Shown piece after piece: positions 34,327 through 44,581 of a stretch of 64,000 nucleotides of DNA. The notes below the pieces were generated by a model. That model was not told the origin of the DNA and ran no database searches. It saw nothing but the letters and a program-made list of their open reading frames with translations. The translations under genes and the position numbers were made by a program. The DNA is from Rhynchopus sp. YZ270_cl-10 (taxonomy: Eukaryota > Euglenozoa > Diplonemea > Diplonemida > Diplonemidae). Positions within the stretch are counted from its first letter, which is position 1, and each line of letters opens with the position of its first letter. The stretch covers positions 443,567 through 507,566 of the forward strand of contig OZ037931.1 of assembly GCA_964035575.1 (NCBI GenBank), in the 5' to 3' direction.

Positions 34327-34883
34327 GAGTAACGACGTCGGCAGTATGCATCCCTTGGGGGGGTTCCGCTCTGGTGCATCGGTGTGGTTCAAGAACAATA
34401 ACGTTGTGTGGTGCTTTTGGTCCTGCAGCTGGCAGTGGGTTGTTTTTGTGCTGAGAGCTGTTTCCTTGAATGGATTTTAGGGGGGGAAAAAACTTTGTGG
34501 AAGAAAAACCTTTTTTCTCTCAAAAGATATCTGTAAAAAAGGGAAAGCGCATTGTCTTTCTAACCTGTTTCCCCCCACAGTGTTTTCCCCCCCTCCCCTT
34601 TTTCGCCCTACTCATGGTGGGAATATTTGCACCTCTACCTTTTCGTTTTTAAATGAAATGTGATTGGAAAACTTCGCAGTCTGATTGCTTTTTTTTAAAA
34701 AAAATGGTGGCTAAGCACGAGAGGCTCAGGAAAAAAAAAAAAAAATAGTGCACAACAAAACAACGTTTCCTTCGTTTTCCGGAGCAAATGGTTCATCAAT
34801 TGACCATTGTTTGACTATCGGTGTTTTTTTTTTTCTCCCCCGTGGTTTTCCTCTTTCCTTTTTATGCTCTATTTTACTTTTTA

Positions 34884-34925
34884 GATGTGTGTGCACGAGA
34901 GGCACATTCATCTTTCAAAGTCTTT
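34884..34925 (+). repeat. C-type hairpin element (reference copy)
   Basis: AGATG pairs CATCT and TGTGC pairs GCACA around ACGAGAG, with a TT bulge on the 3' side and a TTCAAAG tail. Preceded by TTTTTAG. Confidence 0.65.
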
Positions 34926-35374
34926 GTTTAAAAGGTGACCGTTTTCCCCCTAAAATCAAATGTTTGGTCCATTCAAAAAAAAAAAAAAAACAAAAAGGTG
35001 GAAGCTCATCCTCGGGTGTCTACACTAATACAAACACAATGCCTTATTCTATGGTGACCACATTTATTAAAAAGGTGGGTGCGAGAGGCTTAGGATCATC
35101 TTACATTTTCCCCTCTTTCCCCCCCCTTTTTTTTTTTGCGTTTTTTTGACAGCTTCTTCACATTACCCACCTACTTCCCACTGATTTTCCCCTTGCCTCC
35201 AGTGGGCAGGAATGTGCCTTTTTTTCGTTCGCTGTTCTTTCTATTAAGCTTTGGGGGGTTCCTCTGCCAAGTCTTTTTTTAAGTGACCGAAGCATGCGAG
35301 GCTTAAGACGTTACTTTAACTCTCCTATGAACATGGCGATAAGAACAGATTTTTTTTTTGCTGTATTTTTTTTA

Positions 35375-35421
35375 AAGGTGACTAAGCACGAGAGGCTTAG
35401 GGTCATCTTATAAACTTTTCT
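35375..35421 (+). repeat. A-type hairpin element (reference copy)
   Basis: AAGGTGA pairs TCATCTT and CTAAGC pairs GCTTAG around ACGAGAG. There is a GG bulge on the 3' side and an ATAAACTTTTC tail, with T tracts on both sides. Confidence 0.7.
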
Positions 35422-36339
35422 CTTTTTTGTGTTTCCTTTTTAACTCTTCCCCTGTCCAATCTCCAACCAACGTGAAAAAAGAAGGAAGAATAATCTACTA
35501 TTATTCAGTGCAAGAACGTCCCTTGGACGTCCTTAATACTAAACACCAGTCTAGTTTTATGTTCCGTACTGGTAACATATGCTGACCGTATAAAAAAAGT
35601 CAAATATTTTTACGGTCAGTATATGGGATTGGTACGGTACGTTTAGCAAGGAAAAAAAAAAAACATCTACCCAATCCCCCAGAGAGGAAACAATACTAAC
35701 AGTTTCACATCGCCCCACACCTCGTTGCATTTTCTTTTTCTCTTATTTTCTGCGATCCCCCCTTTTTTTTTTTTGGTTTTTCAAAAAAGATAGTGGAGCA
35801 CACTCTTAGGGTGGCTACACTAATACAACCAAGTTTTCAAAAACAAAAAATGGAGAAAAACAACACTTTCGACGAATTCAATAAAAAAAGAGCCTAACAG
35901 ACACCCCTATTGTTTTCCCCCAGAAGAAAATACCACACAGCCTGTACCGTTTTACTCATGACACAACTGGGCACAACTAGCACCCTACTCACCTGAGCTG
36001 TGCCTATATTAGGCACAATTTCAGCACAATTTTCAGCACAAGTACACACAGTTACACCACAATTACAGCGGCCCAAAACGGTACACAACCCCACCGCATT
36101 TTTTTGTGCACTGTTTCCGCTCTTAAAAAAACATAGTAGATTCATCTTCGGATGGTCTACACTAAACAACCAAGTTTTCAAACACAACCCATAGTTGCTT
36201 TTCAACAGAACAACTCATTTTTTTTTTTTTTGTAGATGCCCACCACACAACACACAGCACACAGTACACAGTACACCTTGTTTTGTTTCTCTTGTTTCTT
36301 TCTTCGGATTTTCAAAAAAAAAATCCGAAGGAAAAAAAT

Positions 36340-37248
36340 ATGGCAATGCCCAACAAGCCATTGCGAGGGGAGAACGTGTCTGTTGCAGGCCACAGCTTGC
36401 GCGAGGACCAAGACGGCTCGCACGTACAGTACCACATCGAGGTGGAGTGGGGGGCCGGGGCTCCGTGGATAGTCTTTAAGAGATATTCTGAGTTTGAAGC
36501 ACTTCATAAAAGCCTTGTTAAATTCTATGGGAACAAACAGGTTCCGGGGTTTACTAAGAAGAAGAGGTTGCCCGTGGGGGGGACGAGCCATGGGTTTGTT
36601 GAGAAGCGGATGTTGAAGTTGGAGCAGTATTTGCGGGATGTTGTCGAGCAGTGGTCGATGTGGTTTCAGATGGGCGAAGAGCCGCTCCGTGGGCCGGGAA
36701 CGATGCTGGGCGTCAACGAATTTATTTTTATGTTTCTGGAATTTCCTCTCAACGCCATCATTGGCACGCCTGCGACTGCTTCGCACGAAGGGGAAGGGTT
36801 TTTTGTGCCGGTGGGCACTTCTAATACGGCGCAGTCTCGCACCTTTCTCCCGTTACTCACAGGGTTGGAGCTTGCTTCACTTCTCGCAGAAGTAAAGGCG
36901 ATTGACATCGCAGATGACGACTCTAAAGTGGACTGTGTATTGGAATACCTTACAGCCTTAAAAGAAGAGGGGAAGAACCATCGAATGAACATTATACAGT
37001 TAAAGGCGCTTCTTGGTGAAGTGTTTTTCCAGAATGTGCGGGTTGCGTTAATAGAAAAGCTCTTTCCCCTGGTACAAGACCAAGAACACTACCCAAAGCT
37101 CCTCTGTATGTTAGACTTCGATGATGACATCAAAACCATATCCCGTCTCTGTCAAGAAGCGCTCCGTAGACGAGATGGTATCACCTCATCGCATGACCGA
37201 AACAGAGGTGTAAGCAACGCAAGCCAGCCGGAATCCATGCGGAGATAA
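36340..37248 (+). CDS. PX-domain protein with C-terminal DUF4476-like repeat
   Basis: 302 residues, single exon. A PX (phosphoinositide-binding) domain covers about residues 10-135: HVQYHIEVEWG, then the signature FKRYSEFEALHKSLVKFYG and a basic proline-containing loop (VPGFTKKKRLP). Further on MLKLEQYLRDVVEQ fits the last PX helix. Residues about 190-275 resemble a DUF4476 helical bundle (LKALLGEVFFQNVRVALIEK; YPKLLCMLDFDDDIKTI). The likely role is membrane recruitment to endosomal phosphoinositide; lipid specificity is unknown. The ATG at 36340 is preferred over the upstream in-frame codons, which cross the T-rich AG at 36234-36235 and the hairpin. Confidence 0.75.
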   Translation: MAMPNKPLRGENVSVAGHSLREDQDGSHVQYHIEVEWGAGAPWIVFKRYSEFEALHKSLVKFYGNKQVPGFTKKKRLPVGGTSHGFVEKRMLKLEQYLRDVVEQWSMWFQMGEEPLRGPGTMLGVNEFIFMFLEFPLNAIIGTPATASHEGEGFFVPVGTSNTAQSRTFLPLLTGLELASLLAEVKAIDIADDDSKVDCVLEYLTALKEEGKNHRMNIIQLKALLGEVFFQNVRVALIEKLFPLVQDQEHYPKLLCMLDFDDDIKTISRLCQEALRRRDGITSSHDRNRGVSNASQPESMRR

Positions 37249-37955
37249 AAGAAAAAGAAAAAGAAAAAAGTAAAACTGTGTATTTGTTGAGTTGGGTGAA
37301 GTGAAAAAAAAGGGAGGCAAAAAAAAAATCTCACGTCTTTCTGTTATTGGCCGCAAGGTGCTGCTTTCATCCGGGGCTGGTATCGTACATCGTACGCGGG
37401 TCAGTCAGAGGTGCCTGCATCAATAACTACTATTTTTTTTTGTTGGATGCAAAATGGTCAACTGACTCATCTCGCGTTTTTCATGTCCACGTGACTGATG
37501 AGAATGGAAGCGGGAATGGGGTATGTCATACCACATGATTCGGGCCCACCTGGTGCACACCGGTCATTTTTTTTTTTTTTTTTTTTGTACCAAAGGTATA
37601 ATGATTATGAGAGGGCTTTTTGTATTTCGAGTCGAATTTCCTTTGGTCGAAAAAATAAAAAAATGGGGTGTTTTTTTGATGCCATTCATCCGATAGGTTC
37701 TTTTTTCTGTTAGAATGTGAAATATGTTTTTTGTGTGTTATCTGGGGGGATGGGAGGCGTGTTTCTGTATAAGGGGTGCCTCTTTATGTACCCGATTTTT
37801 ATAGTGTGCAAAAAAAAATCCGCAACAACGATTTTGAGTTTCATTTTATTTCTTGGCATTTTTTTTTCAAAAAGATGAAATATATCCTCTTCTGTTTTCT
37901 CTTTCAAATCAAACTTTTCTCCTAAAATTAAAAAAAACATTACACCCCCTCAGAA
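37249..37955 (+). other. Spacer with J and B repeats
   Basis: J-type repeat at 37372-37440 (GTCAGAGGTGCCTGCATCAA) and a B element at 37592-37632 (TATGAGAGGGCTTTTTGTAT). The spacer ends with CCCCCTCAG only two bases before the next ATG. No gene seen. Confidence 0.5.
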
Positions 37956-40418
37956 ATGACACAAATGCTCCGCGCTTTGGTCGAAAATGCACAGAAAATC
38001 CCACATGGTGTGTTTATTGAGGCCTTCACAAAGCAGTCAACATACACTTGGTCACATGCTTGGCATACTGTAAACCGTATTGCGCATGCACTACCACATT
38101 CCCCTCCAGGGGGAGAACCATCAACCGACCCAACCCCGCCTCCTGCAGTACCAAACACATATCTTCTCCACAGCCTCCCCGATGGGGGCCTATCACCGGA
38201 GCACATTCTTGTCCAGATTGGGATCACTCTGAAGGGGGGAACCTTTTGCTATGTGCACAGAGAGACCCTTCCGGAGGCGCGATACGCTCTGTACATCAAA
38301 GCACTCAAACCGCAGGCAGTTCTCTCCTCAGAGGATGTCAACGCAATGGTGCTACGTTGCCGTGATGACTCTGCTCCTTTCGAGTGGAACACAACAACAT
38401 CACCATCACATGAAATCTGCTATGTGGCATTTACCAGTGGAACTACAGGGTCTCCTAAAGGGGTTTTGGTGAGGCATTCCAACATTGAAGGCTATGCAAA
38501 GGGAAGAATTGGGTTGGAAGAGCTGAAAGAAGGGGCAAAGGTGTTGCTCGCATCGGCAGCAACGTTTGACCCTTCGCAGGGCGATGTGTATGCTGTGGTG
38601 CTATCTGGTGCGACGTTGTGCGTTCCTCCGTTGGGCTCTATATATGCCAGCCCGGATGAAATTTTGCATCGATTTGCCCCAACCCACATTACAACCACCC
38701 CTCTCCTCTGGGCGACCGTACAAAGTGAACCAGAGGACCTACCGTTCCTCCGCTACGTTTGTTTAGGGGGTGAAGCAACCCCAGCAGCGGTACAACAGAA
38801 GTGGGGTGCTCCCAACACCCCTCTCATAGTCCGCAACGTATACGGGGTGACCGAAGCAACATGCTATCAAATGTACTGCCCCATCAGCACCACGGTGTTC
38901 ACAGAATCTCAGGTCTATCCTGGGTGTACCATTTCTATTTGTGAAGACCATCTGTTATTGCGGGGAAGCGCCGTTGCGGAGAGTTATTTTGTTGCAGATG
39001 GGGGGCTAGAGGGGGTGCAGAGTGTTACAACCAATGGCTGGCATGATACCGGGGATTTAGTAGAAAAACTACAGAATGGGTCTTTCCAACTTATTGGGCG
39101 GATCCCCACAGAGCAGACCAAGCTGAATGGGAGGAGGGTAACACTCCTCGAAATCTCCGATGCAGCGTCGCGACTGAACAGTGTTGTCTCCCGGCATGCC
39201 ACAATATTGTACCAACACCGCCCGGTTCTTTTCCTCCAACCTATTTCTGAGCCCCCACCAGCGCTTCTTAAAGAGGTCACCTCGTTTGTTCTGAAACGCC
39301 ATGTGTCCACCTTTTTATTACCATCAGAAGAGAACATCCGGGTTGCAACCATACCGATAACAGTTAACGGAAAGGTGGACCACTCTGTTTTACACTCTAT
39401 GCTCCAAGATGATTCACGGCCTGCCAAACGCGCGAAGATCCTTGAAGAACATAACCCCACCGAAGCAAAGGTTTTATCTCTGTGGAGAGATGAATTAGGT
39501 CAAAGCACGCCGTTGGGGCTTGATTCGGAGTGGGGGTCTGCAGGAGGGGATTCTCTTTCACTTCTTCGATTGGTTCATAAGATGCGAACTGCCTTTGCAG
39601 CTGATGTAGGCCCAGCGAGCTATACAAAAGAAGAGGCTTCGTTTGGAACTTTAGCGGGACCTTTTCAACCAGCAGAATTTCTGCAAAGACAAACGATTCG
39701 GCTGCAAGCAGAGTATATTGCCTCCGCCTTGAACGTTCTTGGAGTGCGCGATGCACCACAACAACCACAGCCTCAACACTCTCCCCCCTCCGACGGCTGC
39801 TCCTTGCTGAAGGAGGTTTGCCGGTCCGGAGAATCCGGGCTGGTTGCAGTCCTGCTATCAGAAGGGGTAGATGTAGACGGAGGGGTCTCTCGAAAAAGCC
39901 GTGGCATGGCTCCTCTGCATTACGCAGCACAGAATGGACATACCAAAATAGTTGCCTTGTTATTGGAGAAAGGGGCGACTCCGACGTGTGTAACAGAGGT
40001 AGGGGTGACGCCGGCGCACCTTGCTGCAGGGACGGGGCATGTTGAAGGGTTGGAAATGCTGTTTGCGACGAAGAAGGTGAATCCGTTAATTAAGGATGCG
40101 AATAAGCAGACGTTGCACCACTTTGCTGCAAGGTCAGGTGAGGCCGATACCACCCGGTATCTGATGGAGCTGAACGTTCCGCTGGCAGAGTACGACCGAT
40201 GGGGTCGCTCCCCTCTCCACTGGGCAGTCGTGAACGGACACAACCATGAGGTTGCCCTTCTGATCGAATTGGGTTTGGCTGTGAACGAAACACGAACCCT
40301 TGCGCGGAAGACCCGGTTGGAAAAGGAAATGCCGTTGGATATCGCACTGCGAATGCACCCAACCAACCTTGCCCTCGCGGAGCTCTTAAAAGCGGCCGGG
40401 GCTGTCACGTCAAAATAG
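37956..40418 (+). CDS. Adenylation domain, carrier domain and ankyrin repeats (AASDH/ACSF4-like)
   Basis: 820 residues, single exon. Residues 1-490 form an AMP-forming adenylation domain: FTSGTTGSPKG near 160 (P-loop-like A3), NVYGVTEAT (A5), HDTGDL (A7), GRIPTEQTKLNGRRV (A8) and the catalytic-lysine motif NGKVD (A10). A carrier domain follows with GGDSL near 531, the Ser that would take phosphopantetheine. From about 610 to the end are four to five ankyrin repeats (MAPLHYAAQNGHTKIVALLL; RSPLHWAVVNGHNHEVALLI). It should activate a carboxylic or amino acid as acyl-AMP and load it on its own carrier. The closest named relatives are the AASDH-type enzymes, which carry beta-propeller repeats instead of ankyrins. 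No condensation, reductase or thioesterase domain is present. Substrate unknown. An acceptor-like CAG lies two bases before the ATG. Confidence 0.85.
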   Translation: MTQMLRALVENAQKIPHGVFIEAFTKQSTYTWSHAWHTVNRIAHALPHSPPGGEPSTDPTPPPAVPNTYLLHSLPDGGLSPEHILVQIGITLKGGTFCYVHRETLPEARYALYIKALKPQAVLSSEDVNAMVLRCRDDSAPFEWNTTTSPSHEICYVAFTSGTTGSPKGVLVRHSNIEGYAKGRIGLEELKEGAKVLLASAATFDPSQGDVYAVVLSGATLCVPPLGSIYASPDEILHRFAPTHITTTPLLWATVQSEPEDLPFLRYVCLGGEATPAAVQQKWGAPNTPLIVRNVYGVTEATCYQMYCPISTTVFTESQVYPGCTISICEDHLLLRGSAVAESYFVADGGLEGVQSVTTNGWHDTGDLVEKLQNGSFQLIGRIPTEQTKLNGRRVTLLEISDAASRLNSVVSRHATILYQHRPVLFLQPISEPPPALLKEVTSFVLKRHVSTFLLPSEENIRVATIPITVNGKVDHSVLHSMLQDDSRPAKRAKILEEHNPTEAKVLSLWRDELGQSTPLGLDSEWGSAGGDSLSLLRLVHKMRTAFAADVGPASYTKEEASFGTLAGPFQPAEFLQRQTIRLQAEYIASALNVLGVRDAPQQPQPQHSPPSDGCSLLKEVCRSGESGLVAVLLSEGVDVDGGVSRKSRGMAPLHYAAQNGHTKIVALLLEKGATPTCVTEVGVTPAHLAAGTGHVEGLEMLFATKKVNPLIKDANKQTLHHFAARSGEADTTRYLMELNVPLAEYDRWGRSPLHWAVVNGHNHEVALLIELGLAVNETRTLARKTRLEKEMPLDIALRMHPTNLALAELLKAAGAVTSK

Positions 40419-40739
40419 CTTTTTTTGGTTTTTTTTTGTTGCCCTTTTTTCCTATCCCGTTCTATCCATCAAGCAACGAAAACCTATACACCCTTTTTAA
40501 ATATTGTCACCTCATGAAGGAGGAAATAGAAACAAAGCATTTTTGAACACACTTTTGCGGTTCCGGGGGACGAACCGCGCTGTAGAGCCACTCCTCAACC
40601 AAGCAGGTCGAGGTGTTGTGCGTTTCACCACAACCTCCTCTCCCAATGGGTTTCGTGTGATGAGTGTTGAGTTTCTATTTTCCTCCTTTTCCCCTCCAAA
40701 AACACTTTGTGCAGGGTCCAAAAAGGAAATTTTAGAAAA
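40419..40739. other. Spacer occupied by an F element
   Basis: Short AT-rich stretch, then the F element (40505-40684), then a T/C-rich tract with GCAG at 40711-40714, 25 bases before the next ATG. Confidence 0.5.
40505..40684 (-). repeat. SINE-like F element, copy 4
   Basis: About 180 bp matching 4640-4822 throughout, with small indels. Same orientation as the other three copies. Confidence 0.5.
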
Positions 40740-42086
40740 ATGAGGGTCCTCTGTGTGGCCGTCCTTCTGCTGCAAATGCAGCCGGTTGTTGCTGAGAAGA
40801 ATGATGCATACGTGACTGCGAAGGACTACAGAGCGTACCTTGAGCGTGAGCAGGTGACGCTCACTGGGGTGGAGGTGACGAAGGTGGATGAAGAAGGGCA
40901 TGACCTGACGTTGACTGCGTCGGAAGACCTGAAGGCAGGGGATGTTGTGCTGAAGATCCCTGCGACCGCTTTCATCTCCGCCAACACACACCTCTCTTCG
41001 AACAAAAAGCAGGAAATTGAAAAGTGGATTGACGCCATTAAGGATATGGACTCCACCATCATCGAGGGAGGGGAAAAGGAGGTCGCGCTGGCGATCCGGC
41101 TTTTGGTTCAACCTGGTACAACGCATGACATTGTTATGCAAAAAGAAGCCATTTCCGGTGCAAACGTAACACACAAACCGCTATTAGATTGTATGTACTC
41201 TGACATTGCAACGCATATCGAAGCATTGAGACATAAACTTGACGCATTTTCAAACGCTGCAGAGACGTTAGGGTTGTCAAATGGTGTGTTCTCCTTCAGA
41301 ACGTTATTGTATACCCTTCAGCACGGTGCTGCTTTGCCCTATACAAATGACTTTGTTATCTTCCCTGGTATGGAGCTGCTTAAACCCGCAATTTATGGAG
41401 GAATCCGCCCAGACAAGCTTTATGGAAACGATGGGGAGGAGGTTAAACCGAGGGACGGTGTAGCGCCAGCGGTTGCGTTTGCAACGTTTAAGGTGTCTCA
41501 TGATGTTGCAAAAGGAGAGATGTTGACAACCGCGTTGAATTTAGGGATCTTCAGAAGTGCAGCGCTGTATGGTGAGATCGACAATAACATTGCAGGCCTC
41601 CCTTTGGAGCTGACCTGGGCAGCGTTGTCCTCCGAGGCAAAGGAGACGTTGCGGAAGTTTAAATGCGGAGGTACCGCGGTGGGGTTGGTTACGAGGGAGG
41701 GAGGGTTTGCGGATTCGTTGGAGACGTGTATGAATGTGGTGGCGGCGTACCAGACGTATGCTGAGAAGGGTGAGTCCGAGGTGGCAAAGCTTGCGGAGGT
41801 GAATTTCGAGGATGCAGAGAGTCTGACCTCGGACATCCGTCTTGCAGGGTTTGATCTGATGTTGCATCTGTTTGATGAGCACCTCAAAAAGCTGCCCGCA
41901 GGGAAGGAGTGCTACAAAGAGGACTTCATGGCCCCAGTGCTGTCATCGCTGAATAGCAACATCAGAAGCTGTCTTGAGGCGGCAACAGAAAAGCTGAAGC
42001 AAAAGGCAGATAAATACCTCGATGCCATCGAAAAGAACGACCCGACAATCAAAACCAAGGCGGAAGAGGCGGAGAAGGAGCTCTAA
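40740..42086 (+). CDS. Secreted or ER-targeted SET-like protein (SETD3/LSMT fold, probably inactive)
   Basis: 448 residues, single exon. Residues 1-19 (MRVLCVAVLLLQMQPVVAE) look like a cleavable signal peptide, unusual for this family. Residues 40-80 match the opening of SETD3/Rubisco-methyltransferase-type SET domains (LTASEDLKAGDVVLKIPATA). Near 210-275 FPGMELLKPA and GEMLTTALNLG sit where the family has its substrate-loop and NH...YG motifs, but the Asn-His and the catalytic Tyr are not seen. The C-terminal third is helical and very charged and could correspond to the Rubisco-substrate-binding domain. The signal peptide and missing residues argue against a working methyltransferase. Family assignment is moderate; it could also be an unrelated secreted protein. 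Confidence 0.5.
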   Translation: MRVLCVAVLLLQMQPVVAEKNDAYVTAKDYRAYLEREQVTLTGVEVTKVDEEGHDLTLTASEDLKAGDVVLKIPATAFISANTHLSSNKKQEIEKWIDAIKDMDSTIIEGGEKEVALAIRLLVQPGTTHDIVMQKEAISGANVTHKPLLDCMYSDIATHIEALRHKLDAFSNAAETLGLSNGVFSFRTLLYTLQHGAALPYTNDFVIFPGMELLKPAIYGGIRPDKLYGNDGEEVKPRDGVAPAVAFATFKVSHDVAKGEMLTTALNLGIFRSAALYGEIDNNIAGLPLELTWAALSSEAKETLRKFKCGGTAVGLVTREGGFADSLETCMNVVAAYQTYAEKGESEVAKLAEVNFEDAESLTSDIRLAGFDLMLHLFDEHLKKLPAGKECYKEDFMAPVLSSLNSNIRSCLEAATEKLKQKADKYLDAIEKNDPTIKTKAEEAEKEL

Positions 42087-42500
42087 AAAAATTAAAAAAG
42101 AGCATTAATAATCGGGAGGGGAGGGAGGGAGGGAGGGGGAACAGGAAACAAAAAAAAAAAAAAATGGAGAAATGACACCCATTTTTTTAAATAACAAAAA
42201 CGATAACAAAATGCTGTGGATAGCAATATAAAAAAAGAGTTATTTTCCTCAGGGGAGAACATGAAATTCTGGATTTTTTCACCCCCCTTTTTTTCCCTTG
42301 AGGGGGTTTTATACGATTTCTATTAGGTTTCACTGTGAAACCCACTAGAACCCTACTATAAAAAAAACGAGAACATCCAGAATTTTGCTGTTTTTTTTTC
42401 CCCAACAAGCACATGGGCCCTGATTTTTTCCTCCCTATTTTTCCCCCAAAAAGAAAAATTTCAACAAATTCAAACAGGAGAGAAAAAAAAACACAAAAAA
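42087..42500. other. Spacer with a weak inverted-repeat unit
   Basis: AAATTCTGGAT (about 42266) and ATCCAGAATTTT (about 42374) face each other across a centre that itself holds GGTTTCACTGTGAAACC. Possibly a small MITE. A pyrimidine tract and ACAG (42474-42477) precede the next ATG by 23 bases. Confidence 0.4.
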
Positions 42501-43334
42501 ATGGCAATGAAATACCCCAGCAAGCAGGTTGCCACCTCCCTTACCAATGGAGTGTTCACCTTGCGGTTCAACAACCCGAAGAGGTTCAACGCGTGGTCGC
42601 CTACGATGCTGAACGAGATGAAGGAGACACTCCGTCTGGCCGACAAAGACTCTGGGGTGAAGGGACTCATTGTTACTGGAACTGATGAGTATTACTGTGC
42701 GGGGGTCGACTTTGGAGGGACAATCAAGCCAATGCGGCCGTCAAACATGCGCAAATTCATTGAAATTTTGAACAAAGATATGTTCGAAGCTTACCTTGGA
42801 TTTGAAAAACCTATTATCTGTGCTGTCAATGGACCAGCTATCGGCGCTTCTGTGACTTCCGCGGTGCTGACCGATGGGATTATTGCCTCTGATACCGCGA
42901 CATTTCATGTTCCATTTCATGCGTTGGGGTTGTGCCCGGAAGGATGCTCATCGTACACATTCCCAAAGATTTGTGGTGCAGAGACCGCAGAGAGGTTGAC
43001 AGGAAAGGAGGGTTGGAAGCCTACTGCTGAGGAGGCATTGAAGATCGGTTTGATTCAACAGATTGTGCCGAAGGCAGAGTTGGGGGATGTGTCGCAGAAG
43101 CATATGGAAAAGATGATCGACGAAGGTGCAGTGAGGAAGACCGTGGCAGACCCGGCCTATCTCGCAAAGCTGCGTGAAGTCAACGACGCAGAGTCCCTGC
43201 AGCTCTCGCATGCCTTCCTCGCGCCGAAATTCCTGAAGGGGCAGGAGGAGTTCTTCGCAAAGAGAAAGAAGACGCAGATGGCAAACACCTTCAAGGCGCT
43301 GAGACTGACCAGACCGCTGTGGATTTACATCTAA
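42501..43334 (+). CDS. Enoyl-CoA delta isomerase (crotonase superfamily, ECI2/PECI-like)
   Basis: 277 residues, single exon. Crotonase fold: FNNPKRFNAWSPTML near the start, the CoA/oxyanion segment YYCAGVDFGG near 70, the second oxyanion loop KPIICAVNGPAIGASVT, and then FHALGLCPEGCSSYTFPKI near 150. The PEGCSSYTFPKI block with its catalytic Glu is the mark of peroxisomal-type delta3,delta2-enoyl-CoA isomerases, which shift the double bond so that unsaturated fatty acids can enter beta-oxidation. The C-terminus (LWIYI) is not a peroxisomal targeting signal and no N-terminal targeting peptide is obvious, so location is open. There is no acyl-CoA-binding domain, unlike animal ECI2. Confidence 0.85.
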   Translation: MAMKYPSKQVATSLTNGVFTLRFNNPKRFNAWSPTMLNEMKETLRLADKDSGVKGLIVTGTDEYYCAGVDFGGTIKPMRPSNMRKFIEILNKDMFEAYLGFEKPIICAVNGPAIGASVTSAVLTDGIIASDTATFHVPFHALGLCPEGCSSYTFPKICGAETAERLTGKEGWKPTAEEALKIGLIQQIVPKAELGDVSQKHMEKMIDEGAVRKTVADPAYLAKLREVNDAESLQLSHAFLAPKFLKGQEEFFAKRKKTQMANTFKALRLTRPLWIYI

Positions 43335-44581
43335 ACGAAAATGTAAAATATTAAAATGTGATGTACAAAAAAAAAAAAAAAAATGGTCTGAGAAAAGGGT
43401 CCCCATGGTGAGCACGTCGCCAGAGACTTTTTTTTTTATGAAGTTGCAAAATATAAAAAAATAGTGGAGCACACTCTAGGGTGGCTGCACAAATAATACA
43501 ACCAAGTTTTCAAAAAAAAAATAAAAATGTTCCATTTTTTTTTCTTCCGAGCGAAGTGATTCGATACAACACAAAAAACCAAAACAAAAAATGTTGCTCC
43601 CCTTTTGGTTTTTTTTTTTCCTTCATAAAAAGAAAGATGGGACCATTTTGTTGATCCCTATACCTATGCTATCAATTTATTGAATGCACATATTGAAATA
43701 CTTATTTTTGAAAAAAAAATCAGTGCCCTGCATCCGCCGATGAACGGTGAGTCGTTTGCACTTTTCAACTTCTCTTTTCGTTATTTGCACCTCCTTTTAA
43801 CCACATTTTTTTTTTTGGCTCTTGTGGGTCCGAGGTGCATCCTTGCTTGCAACTCATATTTTTCTTAGAGTTGCCAACCCGACCTTTTTTTTGAGGTACA
43901 TTTACCTTTTTTTTTTTTCTCTTTTGGAGTGTCAGTGCCTGCATCCCAGCACTATCAACTTCACCTTTTTAGGGGGTACTTTATTCCGATATTTTTTCCC
44001 CCCTCCTCCGGGGGTTTTTTTCTAATTGGGCTGGGGATGGGGGTTTGGGTTTGAGTGGGGGACATAAAAGAATACCACCTGATTTTGACCCAGTCGAAAC
44101 TTTTTCGCCCAAACACCAAACACCGCCAAACTTGGGTCAAAAATAAATAAATTCAGGGTGGGGGTACAGAAGAACACACAAAAATGCAGTCGACGAGACG
44201 ATGTCTTCCATTGTACAAGAATCGCCTGGGTTTCCTTGCATACTGTCTTACTGAGCACGCTTAGAGCTCAATCTTAGCTTTCTCTCTTCTCTCTCCCTCT
44301 CCCTCTTTTAGGTAAATTATTGCAATCGTGTAGTTGCCACCTAGCTCCACTTTCATTGTTGTTTTTTTTTTTTTTTGTTTTCGAACCGAAGGAAAGACCC
44401 TACACGGATCCTGTGGGCACATATGGCTTAGCCCCGAAGTGTGTAAGAAGAAGAGATGGTGTGGCTGAAAGGGGGGGGGGGGTGCTATTTTTTGTGCTAC
44501 TTTCTGCTATTTTCTGCTATTTTGGGGTCGTCAGCCACACCAATAGACGTCTCTTCTATTTCGTACTATTGCGTGTTAAGT

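Larger units (their letters stand above)
34327..36339 (+). other. 2-kb spacer with hairpin elements and two inverted-repeat units
   Basis: No gene seen. A (34705-34730), C (34884-34925), E (34998-35060), A (35072-35104), A (35280-35318), A (35375-35421), E (35793-35842) and E (36136-36182) are all + sense. Inverted-repeat units lie at 35539-35646 (CTAAAC...GTTTAG ends, inner arms around CTGACCGTA) and 35943-36085 (TGTACCGTTTT...AAAACGGTACA). A hairpin CTTCGGATTTT/AAAATCCGAAG lies just before the next start (36302-36330). Confidence 0.55.
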
